This document shows, one piece after another, positions 7,696-17,178 of a stretch of DNA of 64,000 bases. Origin of the DNA: Streptomyces sp. Q6 (GTDB lineage: Bacteria; Actinomycetota; Actinomycetes; Streptomycetales; Streptomycetaceae); the NCBI RefSeq assembly GCF_036967205.1, contig NZ_CP146022.1:8184001-8248000 (forward strand), written 5' to 3'. The stretch's first letter is position 1; every line of letters begins with the position of its first letter. Made by a program: the position numbers and the translations under genes. Below the pieces are notes generated by a model. The model saw only the letters and a program-made list of their open reading frames with translations, ran no database searches and was not told where the DNA came from.

Positions 7696-9168
7696 ATGGA
7701 CCCCGCCCCGATACCCGGCCCGCCGATCCCCGTGCCGTCGCGCCCTCGCGAGCGGTTCGCCGTGCCCGTGCTCGCCTTCGGCGGCATCCTCATGGCGGTC
7801 ATGCAGACGGTCGTCGTGCCGCTGCTCCCCGACCTGCCCCGGCTGACCGGCGCGTCCCCCGCCGCCGTCTCCTGGATGGTCACCGCGACGCTCCTGGCCG
7901 GCGCCGTCCTCACCCCCGTCCTCGGCCGGGCCGGCGACATGTACGGCAAGCGGCGCGTGCTGCTCGGGGCGCTCGGCCTGATGACCGTCGGCTCCGTCCT
8001 GTGCGCGCTGACCTCCGACATCCGCATCCTCGTCGCGGCCCGCGCGCTCCAGGGCGCAGCCGCCGCGGTCGTGCCCCTGTCGATCAGCATCCTGCGCGAC
8101 GAACTGCCGCCCCACCGCACCGGATCCGCCGTCGCCCTGATGAGCTCCACCGTCGGCGTCGGCGCCGCCCTCGGTCTGCCCCTCGCGGCGCTCATCGTGC
8201 AGTACGCCGACTGGCACGTCATGTTCTGGGCGACCAGCGGCCTCGGCGCGCTCGGGCTCGGCCTCGCCTGGTGGACGGTGAGCGAGTCACCCGTCAGGGC
8301 ACCCGGCCGGTTCGACATGCTCGGCACGCTCGGGCTCGCCGCGGGCCTCGTCTGCCTGCTGCTCGGCGTCTCCCAGGGCGGCCAGTGGGGGTGGAGCAGC
8401 GGCCCCGTCGTCGGCCTGTTCGCCGCCGCGATCGTGATCCTCGGGCTGTGGGCATGGCAGCAACTGCGCAGCGCCGCCCCCTTGGTGGACCTGCGGCTCG
8501 CCGCCGGCCGCCGTGTCGGCCTGCCGCACGTCGCCGCGCTGCTCACCGGGTTCGCCTTCTACGCCAATTCGCTCGTCACCGCGCAACTCGTGCAGGCACC
8601 CGTCGCCACCGGCTACGGCCTCGGCCTGTCCATCGTCGCGACCGGCCTGTGCATGCTGCCCAGCGGCGTCATCATGCTGCTCTTCTCGCCCGTGTCCGCC
8701 CGGATCTCCACCGCGCGCGGCCCCCGGGTCACCCTCGCCGTCGGCGGCGGCGTCCTCGCGCTCGGCTACGCCGTGCGGATCGCCGACAGCACGGACCTGT
8801 GGGTGATCCTCGTCGGCGCGGCCGTCGTCTCGACCGGCACCACCCTCGCCTACTCGGCGCTGCCCACGCTGATCCTGCGCGCCGTCCCGGCCGGCGCCAC
8901 CGCCTCCGCGAACGGCGTCAACGTCCTCATGCGCACCATCGGCCAGGCCGTCTCCAGCGCCGCCGTCGCCGCGGTCCTCGTCCACCACACGATGCCGCTC
9001 TCCGGCGGCGAGGTGCCGTCGCTGCACGGGTACCGGATCGCCTTCACGATGGCGGGTACGGTCGCACTGCTGGCCGCGGCCGTCGCCCTGGCCGTCCCGG
9101 CCGACCGCGCCGACGAACCGGCCGGGGCGCGTGCGGCGGCCCCGGTGGCCACGGCGAAAGGAGCGTGA
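7696..9168 (+). CDS. MFS drug-efflux-type transporter (DHA2-like)
   Basis: 490 residues with many hydrophobic segments, the length of a 14-helix proton-coupled exporter. The motif-A-like loop GRAGDMYGKRRV follows the second helix, and the family motif ARALQGAAAAVVPL lies near the fourth. It would sit in the plasma membrane and expel a hydrophobic compound. The ATG has AGGAGA upstream. The gene ends 3 bp before the TetR regulator and is preceded by two palindromes, the classic repressor-controlled efflux layout. Confidence 0.9.
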   Translation: MDPAPIPGPPIPVPSRPRERFAVPVLAFGGILMAVMQTVVVPLLPDLPRLTGASPAAVSWMVTATLLAGAVLTPVLGRAGDMYGKRRVLLGALGLMTVGSVLCALTSDIRILVAARALQGAAAAVVPLSISILRDELPPHRTGSAVALMSSTVGVGAALGLPLAALIVQYADWHVMFWATSGLGALGLGLAWWTVSESPVRAPGRFDMLGTLGLAAGLVCLLLGVSQGGQWGWSSGPVVGLFAAAIVILGLWAWQQLRSAAPLVDLRLAAGRRVGLPHVAALLTGFAFYANSLVTAQLVQAPVATGYGLGLSIVATGLCMLPSGVIMLLFSPVSARISTARGPRVTLAVGGGVLALGYAVRIADSTDLWVILVGAAVVSTGTTLAYSALPTLILRAVPAGATASANGVNVLMRTIGQAVSSAAVAAVLVHHTMPLSGGEVPSLHGYRIAFTMAGTVALLAAAVALAVPADRADEPAGARAAAPVATAKGA

Positions 9169-9171
9169 GCG

Positions 9172-9765
9172 ATGACCATGGCGTACACCGACGAGCGGCA
9201 GCCCGCGCAGGGGCGCCGCGACGCGGAGGCGACCAAGGCGGCGATCGTCCGCGCCGCCCGGTACCTGCTGGCCCGGCACGCCCACGGCGACATCACCCTC
9301 AAGGCGGTCGCCGACCGGGCGGGTGTCAGCCCGCCGCTCATCCTCAAGTACTTCGGGAACAAGGACGCCCTGTTCTCCGGCGTCATGAACTTCGAGGCCG
9401 ACGTGGACGCCCTCCTCGACGCGCCCCTCCAGGACCTCGGCCGCCACATGGTGCGCTCCGTCCTGACCGGGCAGGCCGAGCGCGGTGTCGACCCGATCCT
9501 GCGGATCGTCTTCGCCCCGCTGCACGGCGCCCAGGGGGACATCCTGCGCGCCAACTTCCGCACCCAGGTCAGCGAACGCCTCGCCGCCCGTCTCACCGGC
9601 GACGACGCGGGCCTGCGCGCCGAACTCGCCGTCGGCCTGCTGCTCGGCCTCGGCGTGATGTACGGCATCGCCCGCGGCCCGCACGTGCGGGCCGCGGGCA
9701 TCGACGACGTGGTGGACCGCTACGGTCCCGCCGTCCAGGCTCAGCTGGACCCGTCGGCCCCCTGA
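9172..9765 (+). CDS. TetR/AcrR family regulator of the adjacent MFS gene
   Basis: 197 residues with the helix-turn-helix ITLKAVADRAGVSPPLILKYFGNKDALF near residues 40-68 and a C-terminal ligand domain. AAAGGAG at about 9157-9163 is its ribosome binding site inside the end of the MFS gene. The two genes are three bases apart, hence one transcript. It probably represses the pair through the GGTGAAT palindromes at 7630-7672. Its 3' end overlaps the converging DUF2264 gene by 25 bp. Confidence 0.92.
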   Translation: MTMAYTDERQPAQGRRDAEATKAAIVRAARYLLARHAHGDITLKAVADRAGVSPPLILKYFGNKDALFSGVMNFEADVDALLDAPLQDLGRHMVRSVLTGQAERGVDPILRIVFAPLHGAQGDILRANFRTQVSERLAARLTGDDAGLRAELAVGLLLGLGVMYGIARGPHVRAAGIDDVVDRYGPAVQAQLDPSAP

Positions 9766-11627
9766 ACCGACAGCGGCTCGAAGCGCACGACGGTCTCGTG
9801 GCCGTCGGCCCAGCGCACCGTCACCCCGCCGTCGGCGCAGGCCACTTCGGCCACCGCCTCGGCGAGCGGCGTCGCCCGCTCCTCGGCGCTCAGCGACGCG
9901 AGGGCGACGAACACCGCGGTGCCCTCGGCCTGCGCGGAGAGCCGCGGGACGGTGACCCACGGCTCGAACGCGGTGCCCTGGGGCGCCCGCACGGTGTCCC
10001 GCTCGCTCCAGCCGTGCACCCCGACCAGCTCCGAGCGCAGCGCGTCCGTCGCCCAGCCGGTCAGCGTGAGCCGCGCTCCGTGCGGCGCGCCCACGACGCG
10101 GTGGACCCGCAGCTCGTGGTGGCCCCGCGCCACGGTGACGCTCTCGACGCGCAGCCCCGGCACCATCGGCGGACCCGAGACGAACACCGGACGGTGCCAG
10201 GAGGCCGCCCAGCCCCACCCGTCGCCGTGCCCCGCGCCCAGCGGATGGATGCGCCGCCGCACACTGGTGACGCCGCCGACCTCGACCGACAGATGGTTGT
10301 CGGCCACGTTCGTCAGGGACGTGGGGCCGGTGTGCGTGGAGTAGGCCTGACGGCCGTAGTGGGCGTCGGCCTGCTCCGCGAACTCGCCCTCGTGCGGCCG
10401 GACATGGTCGCTGCCGTGGTTGTGCAGGCGCACGATGCCGTCGTCCCGCGTCGACTGGACGAGCAGACCCGGCGCGGGCAGCGCGACGACCCGGTCGGGT
10501 CCCTCGCTCGGCGCGGGCTCCTCCGTGGCCGTCCACAGCGGATGGTCGTCGCCCGCGAGCAGCGCCACGAACCCCTTCGACGCCCAGTACGGTGACGCGG
10601 GCCCCGAGTAGTGCTGGAGCGTCGCGTCGTGCGGACCGTGCCAGCCGAGACTCAGGAGACCGTCCGGTGTCAGCGCGCCCCGGTCGAGGAAGTAGCGCAG
10701 GTTTCCGCTGATCAGGCGGCGCGACGCACCCGGGGACAGCGGCGTGCGGCCCGTGACGGCGCCGATGCCGACCGCCGCCGACGCGGCGAACCGGTAGCTC
10801 AGCGACCGCCCGTAGTGCAGCGGCGCGCCGTCCCCGCCGAACATCAGCGAGAAGCCCTCCAGGTGCTCGCGCAGCCGCGGCCCGAAGCGCTCCGCGAGCG
10901 CCTGGTCGCCCGCGAGATGGGCGTGCAGCATCGGGTAGAGGTGCAGCGCCCACCCGTTGTAGTGGTCGAAGGCGCGCCCGTCGCCGTCCGCGTACCAGCC
11001 GTCGCCGCGGTACCACGTCTCCATCAGGTCGAGGGCCCGCTCCATGGACCGCGCCGTGGCCGAGTCACCGCGTCCCACCGACTCCAGGAACGACGCCACC
11101 ATGAAGGGGAACAGGTACCAGTTGTTCGGCGCGGGCGTGTGCGTGATCGCGCCGCGCAGCCACGTCTCCGCCCGGTCCTGCACGTCTTCGTCGAGCCGGT
11201 CCCACAGCCACGGCCTGGTCAGCATCAGGCCGAGCGCCACCGACGCGGACTCCACCATCGGCTGGCCCTGCACATGGTGGTCGAGGATCAGCGGCCACGA
11301 CTCGGCGTCGTCCTGGCCGGGCGTCCTGGTGCCCGCGGTCAGACCCCGCGCGTACCGCTCCAGCCAGCCGTGCGGGTCCTTGCCGTCCGCGCCCGCGACC
11401 CGGAATCCGGCCGCCAGGAACGTACGGGCATAGCCTTCGAGGCCGTCCGAGCGGACCCCGGAACCCGAGGGGCGGCCCGGCAGGTCGAGCAGGGCGCCCT
11501 CCGGAGTCGCCCAGCGCCACGCGGCACCGAGCAGCCCGTCGGCGACGGCCTCCACGTGCGCGCGGGTGTAACCGGTGTACGGGCTCAACGCCCGGTCTTC
11601 CGCCGGGAGTTCGAACGGGATGCTCAT
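9741..11627 (-). CDS. DUF2264 domain-containing protein (possible glycan hydrolase)
   Basis: 628 residues with no signal peptide. The N-terminal two thirds form the DUF2264 region, whose many Trp/Tyr/His clusters (SWPLILDHHVQGQ, NNWYLFPFM, FDHYNGWALHLYPM) fit an (alpha/alpha) toroid. The C-terminal third looks beta-rich. Some DUF2264 proteins have been assigned to glycoside hydrolase family GH154 (beta-glucuronidase type); whether this one is active is inference. Its ATG overlaps the dehydrogenase stop (ATGA). It is the last gene of the ABC-transporter operon, so it probably cleaves the imported oligosaccharide in the cytoplasm. Confidence 0.85.
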   Translation of the reverse strand: MSIPFELPAEDRALSPYTGYTRAHVEAVADGLLGAAWRWATPEGALLDLPGRPSGSGVRSDGLEGYARTFLAAGFRVAGADGKDPHGWLERYARGLTAGTRTPGQDDAESWPLILDHHVQGQPMVESASVALGLMLTRPWLWDRLDEDVQDRAETWLRGAITHTPAPNNWYLFPFMVASFLESVGRGDSATARSMERALDLMETWYRGDGWYADGDGRAFDHYNGWALHLYPMLHAHLAGDQALAERFGPRLREHLEGFSLMFGGDGAPLHYGRSLSYRFAASAAVGIGAVTGRTPLSPGASRRLISGNLRYFLDRGALTPDGLLSLGWHGPHDATLQHYSGPASPYWASKGFVALLAGDDHPLWTATEEPAPSEGPDRVVALPAPGLLVQSTRDDGIVRLHNHGSDHVRPHEGEFAEQADAHYGRQAYSTHTGPTSLTNVADNHLSVEVGGVTSVRRRIHPLGAGHGDGWGWAASWHRPVFVSGPPMVPGLRVESVTVARGHHELRVHRVVGAPHGARLTLTGWATDALRSELVGVHGWSERDTVRAPQGTAFEPWVTVPRLSAQAEGTAVFVALASLSAEERATPLAEAVAEVACADGGVTVRWADGHETVVRFEPLSVQGADGSS

Positions 11628-12631
11628 GCGAGGAACGCCAGCCTTTCACGTCGTACGGGATGGGCGAAGCCGTCGCCCGCGGCCCAGCGGGCCACCTCGC
11701 CGACGGCGGTGTCGGCGAGCCTTTCCCACTCGTTGCCCTGGGAACCGGCGAGATGCGGGGTGATCAGCGCGTCCGGGGAGTCCCACAACGGGTGGTCCGC
11801 GGGCAGGACCTCGGGGTCCGTCACATCGAGCACGGCCCTGATCCGGCCCGCGCACACCACGTCGGTGAGGGCGTCCTGGTCGACGACGGCGCCGCGCGCG
11901 GTGTTGATCAGGGTCGCGCCCGGCCGCATCGAGCCGAGCAGCTCCCGGCTGACGAGCCCGCGGGTCGCCGGCAGCAGCGGTGTGTGGACGGTCAGCACGT
12001 CACTGCGCGCGAACAGTTCGGGCAGCCCGACCCGCTCCACGCCCAGTGCGGCGGCGTCCGCGTCGGTGATGTACGGATCGTGCAGCAGCACCTCGAAGTC
12101 GAAGGGCCGCAGGAGTTCCACGACCCGGCGGCCGATCAGCGAGGCGGAGAGGATGCCCACGGTGCGGCGGTAGTTGCCGACCTGATCCGGGGTGAGCAGC
12201 CAGTTGCCGCGCTCGCGGGTCCGCCGGAAGTCGCGGGCCCGCTCCAGGACCCGCTTGCCGTACAGCAGGATCATGCCGAGGGTGTACTCGGCGACCGGCA
12301 GCGCGTTGGCCGACGCCGCCGACGTCACCTCGATGCCCCGCTCCCAGCAGGCGTCGGTGACGTGCCCGCGCACCGAACCGGCCGCGTGGACCACGGCCCT
12401 GAGCCGGGGTGCCGACGCCAGGACGGCCGCGTCCAGTGGCGGACAGCCCCAGCCGGTGACCAGGAGCTCGACGTCGGCGAGGACCTCCTTGGCCCGTACG
12501 GTCGTCAGGTCGTCCAGAGCGGGCAGCGGCGCCGGATCGCAGACCTCGGCGAGCGCGGCCAGGGACCGCGGCGTGAAGACGGCCGCGGCGGCCTGCGGCG
12601 ACATGGCCAATGCCACGCGAGGGAGGGTCAC
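11624..12631 (-). CDS. D-isomer-specific 2-hydroxyacid dehydrogenase family protein
   Basis: 335 residues from a GTG overlapping the permease stop (GTGA). The NAD-binding domain has GILSASLIGRRVVELL, where the usual GxGxxG glycines are partly replaced. Catalytic features are the arginine in INTARGAVVDQDAL, the glutamate in DVTDPEVLP and the histidine in ITPHLAGSQG. It would oxidise or reduce a 2-hydroxy/2-keto acid released from the sugar handled by this operon; the exact substrate cannot be told. Translational coupling to the flanking genes is likely. Confidence 0.88.
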   Translation of the reverse strand: MTLPRVALAMSPQAAAAVFTPRSLAALAEVCDPAPLPALDDLTTVRAKEVLADVELLVTGWGCPPLDAAVLASAPRLRAVVHAAGSVRGHVTDACWERGIEVTSAASANALPVAEYTLGMILLYGKRVLERARDFRRTRERGNWLLTPDQVGNYRRTVGILSASLIGRRVVELLRPFDFEVLLHDPYITDADAAALGVERVGLPELFARSDVLTVHTPLLPATRGLVSRELLGSMRPGATLINTARGAVVDQDALTDVVCAGRIRAVLDVTDPEVLPADHPLWDSPDALITPHLAGSQGNEWERLADTAVGEVARWAAGDGFAHPVRRERLAFLA

Positions 12632-13491
12632 TTGACCGCCCCCGCCGTCAGGCCCGACCGCCAGAACCGCTGGAGGAGGACGAACGCGAGAATGAGGGGA
12701 AGGACCGCGAGAAGCGAACCCATGATCACCACCGGGTAGTACTCGGGAGAGACGGACGCCTGGCTGTTCCACTGGTACAGGCCCAGGCTGACCGGATACA
12801 GCTTCTGGTTGGACAGCATCACCATCGGCAGGAAGAAGTTGTTCCAGATCGTCGTCAGCTGGAACAGGAACACCGTGACGAGGCCGGGGCCGAGCATGCG
12901 GAGCGCGACCTTGAAGTACGTCGCGAGCTCGCCGGCCCCGTCGACGCGCGCAGCCTCCAGGACCTCGTTCGGTACGTACCCCTGGGCGAAGATCCGGCCC
13001 AGGTACACCCCGAACGGGTTGAACAGGACCGGGATGAACACGGACCAGAACGTGTTCACGACGCCGGTCTGCGACGCCAGCAGGTACAGCGGCAGCGCGA
13101 GCACCGTCTGCGGCACCATGACCGCCGCGAGCACCAGGCCGAACAGCTTCTCCTTGTGCCGGAAGGCGTACTTGTCGAAGGCGTACCCGGCGGCGACGCT
13201 GATCAGCGCGCCGAGCGCCGCGCCCAGGACCGCGTACAGGAGGCTGTTGCCGTACCAGCGTCCGTACAGCCCGCCGTCCATCGCGAACAGGTCCTTGACG
13301 TTCTGCACCAGGGAGAAGTCGCTGAACGACAGGATGCTGCTGCTGAACAGGGCGTCACGGGACTTCGTCGCGGCCAGGGCCAGCCACAGGACCGGCAGCA
13401 GCGTGTACAGGACGGAGATCGTGACGACGACGTTGACGGTCGCCCGGCCGAGCAGGCGAGGGCGCAGGAGCCGGCTGTCCGTGGTGCTCAT
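12628..13491 (-). CDS. Carbohydrate ABC transporter permease (MalG type)
   Basis: 287 residues with about six transmembrane segments. The EAA loop reads EVLEAARVDGAGELATYFKV, the contact site for the ATPase. Its ATG overlaps the preceding permease stop (ATGA), and its own stop overlaps the dehydrogenase GTG. No ATPase gene is present here, so as in many streptomycete sugar importers a shared MsiK-like ATPase is probably used. Confidence 0.92.
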   Translation of the reverse strand: MSTTDSRLLRPRLLGRATVNVVVTISVLYTLLPVLWLALAATKSRDALFSSSILSFSDFSLVQNVKDLFAMDGGLYGRWYGNSLLYAVLGAALGALISVAAGYAFDKYAFRHKEKLFGLVLAAVMVPQTVLALPLYLLASQTGVVNTFWSVFIPVLFNPFGVYLGRIFAQGYVPNEVLEAARVDGAGELATYFKVALRMLGPGLVTVFLFQLTTIWNNFFLPMVMLSNQKLYPVSLGLYQWNSQASVSPEYYPVVIMGSLLAVLPLILAFVLLQRFWRSGLTAGAVK

Positions 13492-14474
13492 CGGGCGTTC
13501 TCCTCGGCCGGGGCGACGCGGTTGGTCCAGCGGGTGACGCCGTACGAGACGGCGATCGTGATGATCAGGAGGATCACCGAGGCGGCTGCCGCGAGCGAGT
13601 AGTTGTTGCGGCTGAAGGCCGCGTCGTAGATGTACATGCTCGGCGAGAACCGGGTGTTGATCATTTGCGACGACTGGTGGAGCAGCATCGGTTCGGTGAA
13701 CAGTTGCAGCGCCCAGATCAGCGTGAACATCGCGACCATGACGATCGAGGAGCGCACCAGTGGGGCCTTCACCTGGAGTGCCGTGCGCACCGGGCCCGCG
13801 CCGTCGACGACCGCCGCCTCGAGCACCTCGCGGGGGACCGCCTGGAGGGCCGCGTAGAACACGACCATGTTGTAGCCGAGGTTCGACCACAGGGCGATGT
13901 TCACGATCGACGGCAGCGTGGTGTGCAGGCCGAGGAAGTCGACGGTGATGTCGGCCTTGCCGAGGATCTCGATGACGGGGCTGATGCCCGGCGTGTACAG
14001 GTACAGCCAGATCAGCGCGGCGATGATGCCGGGCACCGCGTGCGGCAGGAACAGGCCCAACTGGGCCCAGGAGCGCAGCCGTACGACACCCGAGTCGAGC
14101 AGCAGCGCGAGCGCCAGGGAGCCGATCACCATCAGCGGGATGTAGATCACGCAGTAGAGGGCGACCGTCCCGAGGCCGGACAGGAACGTCGGGTCGGTCA
14201 GGACGGCGCCGTACGAGCGCAGGCCCACGAACACCGTGCGCTCCGCGCCGAAACCGAGTCCCGGCTGGTCGTCGCTGAAGAAGCTCAGCCACACCGCCGT
14301 CCCGACCGGGATCAGGAAGACGAGCGTGAGAAGGACGAGGAACGGCGCCATGAGGACGCCCGCAGCGCCGGTGCGGCGGCGCGCGGCCGCCTTGTACGCC
14401 TTGCCGTGTGCGGGGTCGACGGCCGGCTGCGCAGCGGGCGGCGCCGTCGGGGCGTGAGCTGTCGTCGCGGTCAT
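13488..14474 (-). CDS. Carbohydrate ABC transporter permease (MalF type)
   Basis: 328 residues from the ATG at 14474; a GTG at 14483 is possible, but AGG spacing favours the ATG. A Pro/Ala-rich cytoplasmic N-terminus leads into about six membrane spans, with the EAA motif EVLEAAVVDGAGPVRTALQV. It pairs with the MalG-type permease by a four-base overlap and follows the binding-protein gene 31 bp downstream. Confidence 0.92.
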   Translation of the reverse strand: MTATTAHAPTAPPAAQPAVDPAHGKAYKAAARRRTGAAGVLMAPFLVLLTLVFLIPVGTAVWLSFFSDDQPGLGFGAERTVFVGLRSYGAVLTDPTFLSGLGTVALYCVIYIPLMVIGSLALALLLDSGVVRLRSWAQLGLFLPHAVPGIIAALIWLYLYTPGISPVIEILGKADITVDFLGLHTTLPSIVNIALWSNLGYNMVVFYAALQAVPREVLEAAVVDGAGPVRTALQVKAPLVRSSIVMVAMFTLIWALQLFTEPMLLHQSSQMINTRFSPSMYIYDAAFSRNNYSLAAAASVILLIITIAVSYGVTRWTNRVAPAEENAR

Positions 14475-14505
14475 GGGGGTCACCTGCCTTTCGGGGTGCG
14501 GGCGT

Positions 14506-15858
14506 TCACGTGGAGCGCTGGGTGGTGGCGAGGCCGAGCGCCTTGAGGTCGGGCATCGTGCCGTCCTGCGCGGCCCGTACGGAGGACAGGACCGTGCCCG
14601 ATCCGCTGCCGGCGCGGGCGAAGGCGTCCTGCATGACGTTGCCGGTGGCGGTCATGCGCGGTCCCCAGGTCCAGCCGTCGCTGATCTTGCGGGCCTCTTC
14701 CTCGAAGAGGGTGTAGATGTCCTGGCCGCCGTAGTACGACGCGTCGAACGCCTTGCGGCCCACGGGGATCAGCCCGGTGGCGGCCGGGTACTGGCTGCTC
14801 GCGCCGCTGGAGAGGCGGGCCTTGAGCGCGTCCGGGTGCGAGACCTGCCACTCGATGAACTCCATGGCGGCCTCGGGGTGGCGGCTGTCCTTCGTCACGG
14901 CGAACGTCGAACCGCCGTGCGTGCCGAGCGCGGGGCGTGCCGGATCCCACTGGGGGAGCGGGGCGATGCGCCACGTGTTCTTCTGCTCGGGGCGGGCGTT
15001 CATCTGCGCGCCCGCGTCCCACGCGCCGCTGAGCCGGGTCAGGACCAGGCCGTTGCCGATCTGCGCGTCGGCGAGCCGGCTGCTGGCGGAGTTCACGAAG
15101 ACCAGGTCCTCGTCGATGAGGCGCTGCCAGTACGCGGCGACCTTGCGGGTGGGCGCGTCCGCCAGGGACACGTTCCACGCGCCCTTCGACGTGTCGAACC
15201 ACTGGGCGCCCGCCTGCCAGGACCAGGCGGCGAACTGCGTGAAGCTGTCGGTGGGGAAGAGCGTGAGCCTGCGGCCCCCGCCGGTGCGCGGCACCTTGCG
15301 GGCCAGTTCGGCGAACTCGTCCCACGTCGTGGGGACGTCGAAGCCGAACCGGTCGAAGAGGTCCTTGCGGTAGTGCATCACCATCGGTTCGACGTCGAGC
15401 GGCACGCTGAACGTGCGGTTCTCGAACGTCGTGAGGCCCAGCGACTGCGGCAGCAGCTTGGACCGGAGGTCGTCGCTGATCATCGAGGTGATGTCGCGGG
15501 CGACGCCGTCGATGGCGAATCCCGGCAGCTGGGGGTACTCGATGGTCGCGACGTCGGGGGCGTTGCCCGCCCGCGCCGCGTTGCTCAGCTTGAGATAGCC
15601 GCCCTGGGTGCCGGACGGTATCTGTTCGAAGGCGACCTGGATGTGGTCGTGGGTCTTGTTGAACGCGTCCACCACTTCCTGGCTGCCGCGCAGAGCGGAC
15701 CAGAAGGTGATGGTGGTGGTGCCTTTGGTACCGGACGTGCTGGTGCTCGCCGAGCGATGCGACGCGCTGTCGTCTCCGGTGCAGGCGCTCAGGGCGCCCG
15801 TCAGCGGCAGCGCGGTGATCGCGGCGAGCAGGGATCGACGGCTCTGTCGACCAGGCAT
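14506..15858 (-). CDS. ABC transporter extracellular sugar-binding lipoprotein
   Basis: 450 residues. The signal peptide MPGRQSRRSLLAAITALPL carries a twin-arginine-like SRRSLL and ends in the lipobox LSAC with C26 as lipidation site. The mature part is a family-1 solute-binding protein (VTTITFWSALRG-like start, IEYPQLPGFA, LTRLSGAWDAGAQM). GGGAGG lies 7 nt before the ATG, so I prefer this start to upstream in-frame codons. It is the first gene of the operon binding protein, two permeases, dehydrogenase, DUF2264, and lies downstream of its likely regulator. Confidence 0.92.
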   Translation of the reverse strand: MPGRQSRRSLLAAITALPLTGALSACTGDDSASHRSASTSTSGTKGTTTITFWSALRGSQEVVDAFNKTHDHIQVAFEQIPSGTQGGYLKLSNAARAGNAPDVATIEYPQLPGFAIDGVARDITSMISDDLRSKLLPQSLGLTTFENRTFSVPLDVEPMVMHYRKDLFDRFGFDVPTTWDEFAELARKVPRTGGGRRLTLFPTDSFTQFAAWSWQAGAQWFDTSKGAWNVSLADAPTRKVAAYWQRLIDEDLVFVNSASSRLADAQIGNGLVLTRLSGAWDAGAQMNARPEQKNTWRIAPLPQWDPARPALGTHGGSTFAVTKDSRHPEAAMEFIEWQVSHPDALKARLSSGASSQYPAATGLIPVGRKAFDASYYGGQDIYTLFEEEARKISDGWTWGPRMTATGNVMQDAFARAGSGSGTVLSSVRAAQDGTMPDLKALGLATTQRST

Positions 15859-15953
15859 GGGCGCCTCCCGCGGCTCCTGCGTGTTCGAGTCACGGGAATA
15901 CTGATCGGCTGAGCGGACCTGGTCAATAGATCGATCAGAAGAAAATGAAACGG

Positions 15954-15964
15954 TCAAACGCTCA
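15954..15964. promoter_or_regulatory. Possible operator of the DeoR/LacI hybrid upstream of the ABC operon
   Basis: TCAAACGCTCA here resembles the two elements upstream of the regulator gene (read on the minus strand as TGAAGCGCTCA and CGAAGCGTTCA). It overlaps the regulator's stop codon and lies 96 bp before the binding-protein start. The shared core AARCGYTCA suggests one protein binds both promoters. The similarity is short, so this is tentative. Confidence 0.4.
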
Positions 15965-17091
15965 CTCTGGTGCAGGTGTTGGCTCGACGGCTCCGGGCGG
16001 GGGCTGCGTCGAGCCGCGCACCTGGAGCGACGGGAGCAGTTCGACGCGTCGCACCGGCGAGGCCGCCGCTGCCGGGTCCGTGAGCCGGCGCAGCAACAGC
16101 TCCGCCGCCGCCCGGCCGACCTCCGCCTTCGGCGGGGACACGGCGGTCAGCGGCGTGCTGCCGAGCCCCGCGACCACGTCGTCGTACGCCACGGCCGAGC
16201 AGTCCTCCGGCACCCGAAGACCGCTGTCGCGCAGCGCCTGCACCAGCATCAGCGCGTCCACGTCGCCGTGCAGGACGGCGGCGGTCGCGCCCAACTCGCC
16301 GAGCAGGGCGCGCAGTTCGACGGGTGCGCAGTCGTCGGCCGCCGCCGGGTCGGGCACCGCGGTCGGTGCGCTCAGGGCCACCGCCCACCTGTCGATGTCC
16401 GGGTGGTCCGCCGCGATCTCCCGGAACGCGGAGCGCACAGCGCGCGCCGTCGGGCTGTCGTCGCGCGCGGCGAGCACGATGCGCCGGTGCCCGAGTCCCG
16501 TGAGGTGCTCGACCGCCAGATGGACGCCGTACCAGTGGTCCGTGCAGACCGTGTCCACGGCGTGCAGCGCGCTGCCGCGCCGCGGCCTGCGCTCCATCAC
16601 GACCGTCGGGACCGTCAGGCGAGACAGCCAGGTGTAGTCGGCCTCCTCCGTCGCCCGGCTGCGCCAGCGCGGCGCGATCAGCAGACCCCGCGCCCCCTCG
16701 GCCAACGCCCGCTCCACCAGGGGCTGTTCGGCCCCCGGAGCAGCCGGCGCGATGTGCAGCGCGATCCGGATCCCGGCCTCCTCGAACGCGCTGCGCGCAC
16801 CGTGCAGCGCCTCGTACAAATACGCGTGGCGCTCCGGCACGACGACGGCGACAGGCCCGCCGTCCGCCGTCGGCTCGGGGGCGCCGCCGCCTGCTCCGTC
16901 TCGCCGAGCACCGGACGGGCCACTCCGTGGCCGCGCCGCAGCCTGCCCTCGCGGGCGAGTTCCTCCACGTCGCGCCGGAGGGTCACCACCGACACCGCGA
17001 GCTCCGCGGCCAGGTCGCTGACCCGGGTCGCCCCGCGCGACTGCACGACGGCGAGGATCCGCTGCCGCCTGAGATCGACCGGTTCGCGCAT
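15962..17091 (-). pseudogene. DeoR-type HTH / LacI-type sensor regulator, frameshifted
   Basis: The N-terminal frame encodes a DeoR-like winged HTH (RRQRILAVVQSRGATRVSDLAAELAVSVVTLRRDVEEL and RGHGVARPVLGE). After the G5 run at 16877-16881 the frame must move by one missing base to give EPTADGGPVAVVVPERHAYLYEALHG and a periplasmic-binding-protein-like LacI sensor ending SLQVRGSTQPPPG. Repaired, it is 376 residues. This domain pairing is common in streptomycete sugar regulons. The intact sensor suggests a sequencing error. It lies just upstream of the ABC operon it likely controls. Confidence 0.8.
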
Positions 17092-17123
17092 GCTGTTGGC
17101 CCCCTCACAACCCGCTGTTCGTT

Positions 17124-17146
17124 TGAGCGCTTCACTGAACGCTTCG
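17124..17146. promoter_or_regulatory. Candidate operator repeats before the DeoR/LacI gene
   Basis: TGAGCGCTTC at 17124-17133 and TGAACGCTTC at 17136-17145 form a direct repeat with a 12-bp period, 33-54 bp upstream of the regulator's ATG at 17091. Each copy resembles the element at 15954-15964. Autoregulation is the simplest reading. Confidence 0.45.
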
Positions 17147-17178
17147 GCGGCAGCATAACCAGGGGGTGCCGCGCGGGG

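Noticed and set aside
7536-8546. Apparent N-terminal extension of the Gfo/Idh/MocA protein to 646 residues
   Set aside because: The upstream part is an antisense shadow of the MFS gene and would run through its promoter and operators. The conserved N-terminus begins at the ATG at 7535.
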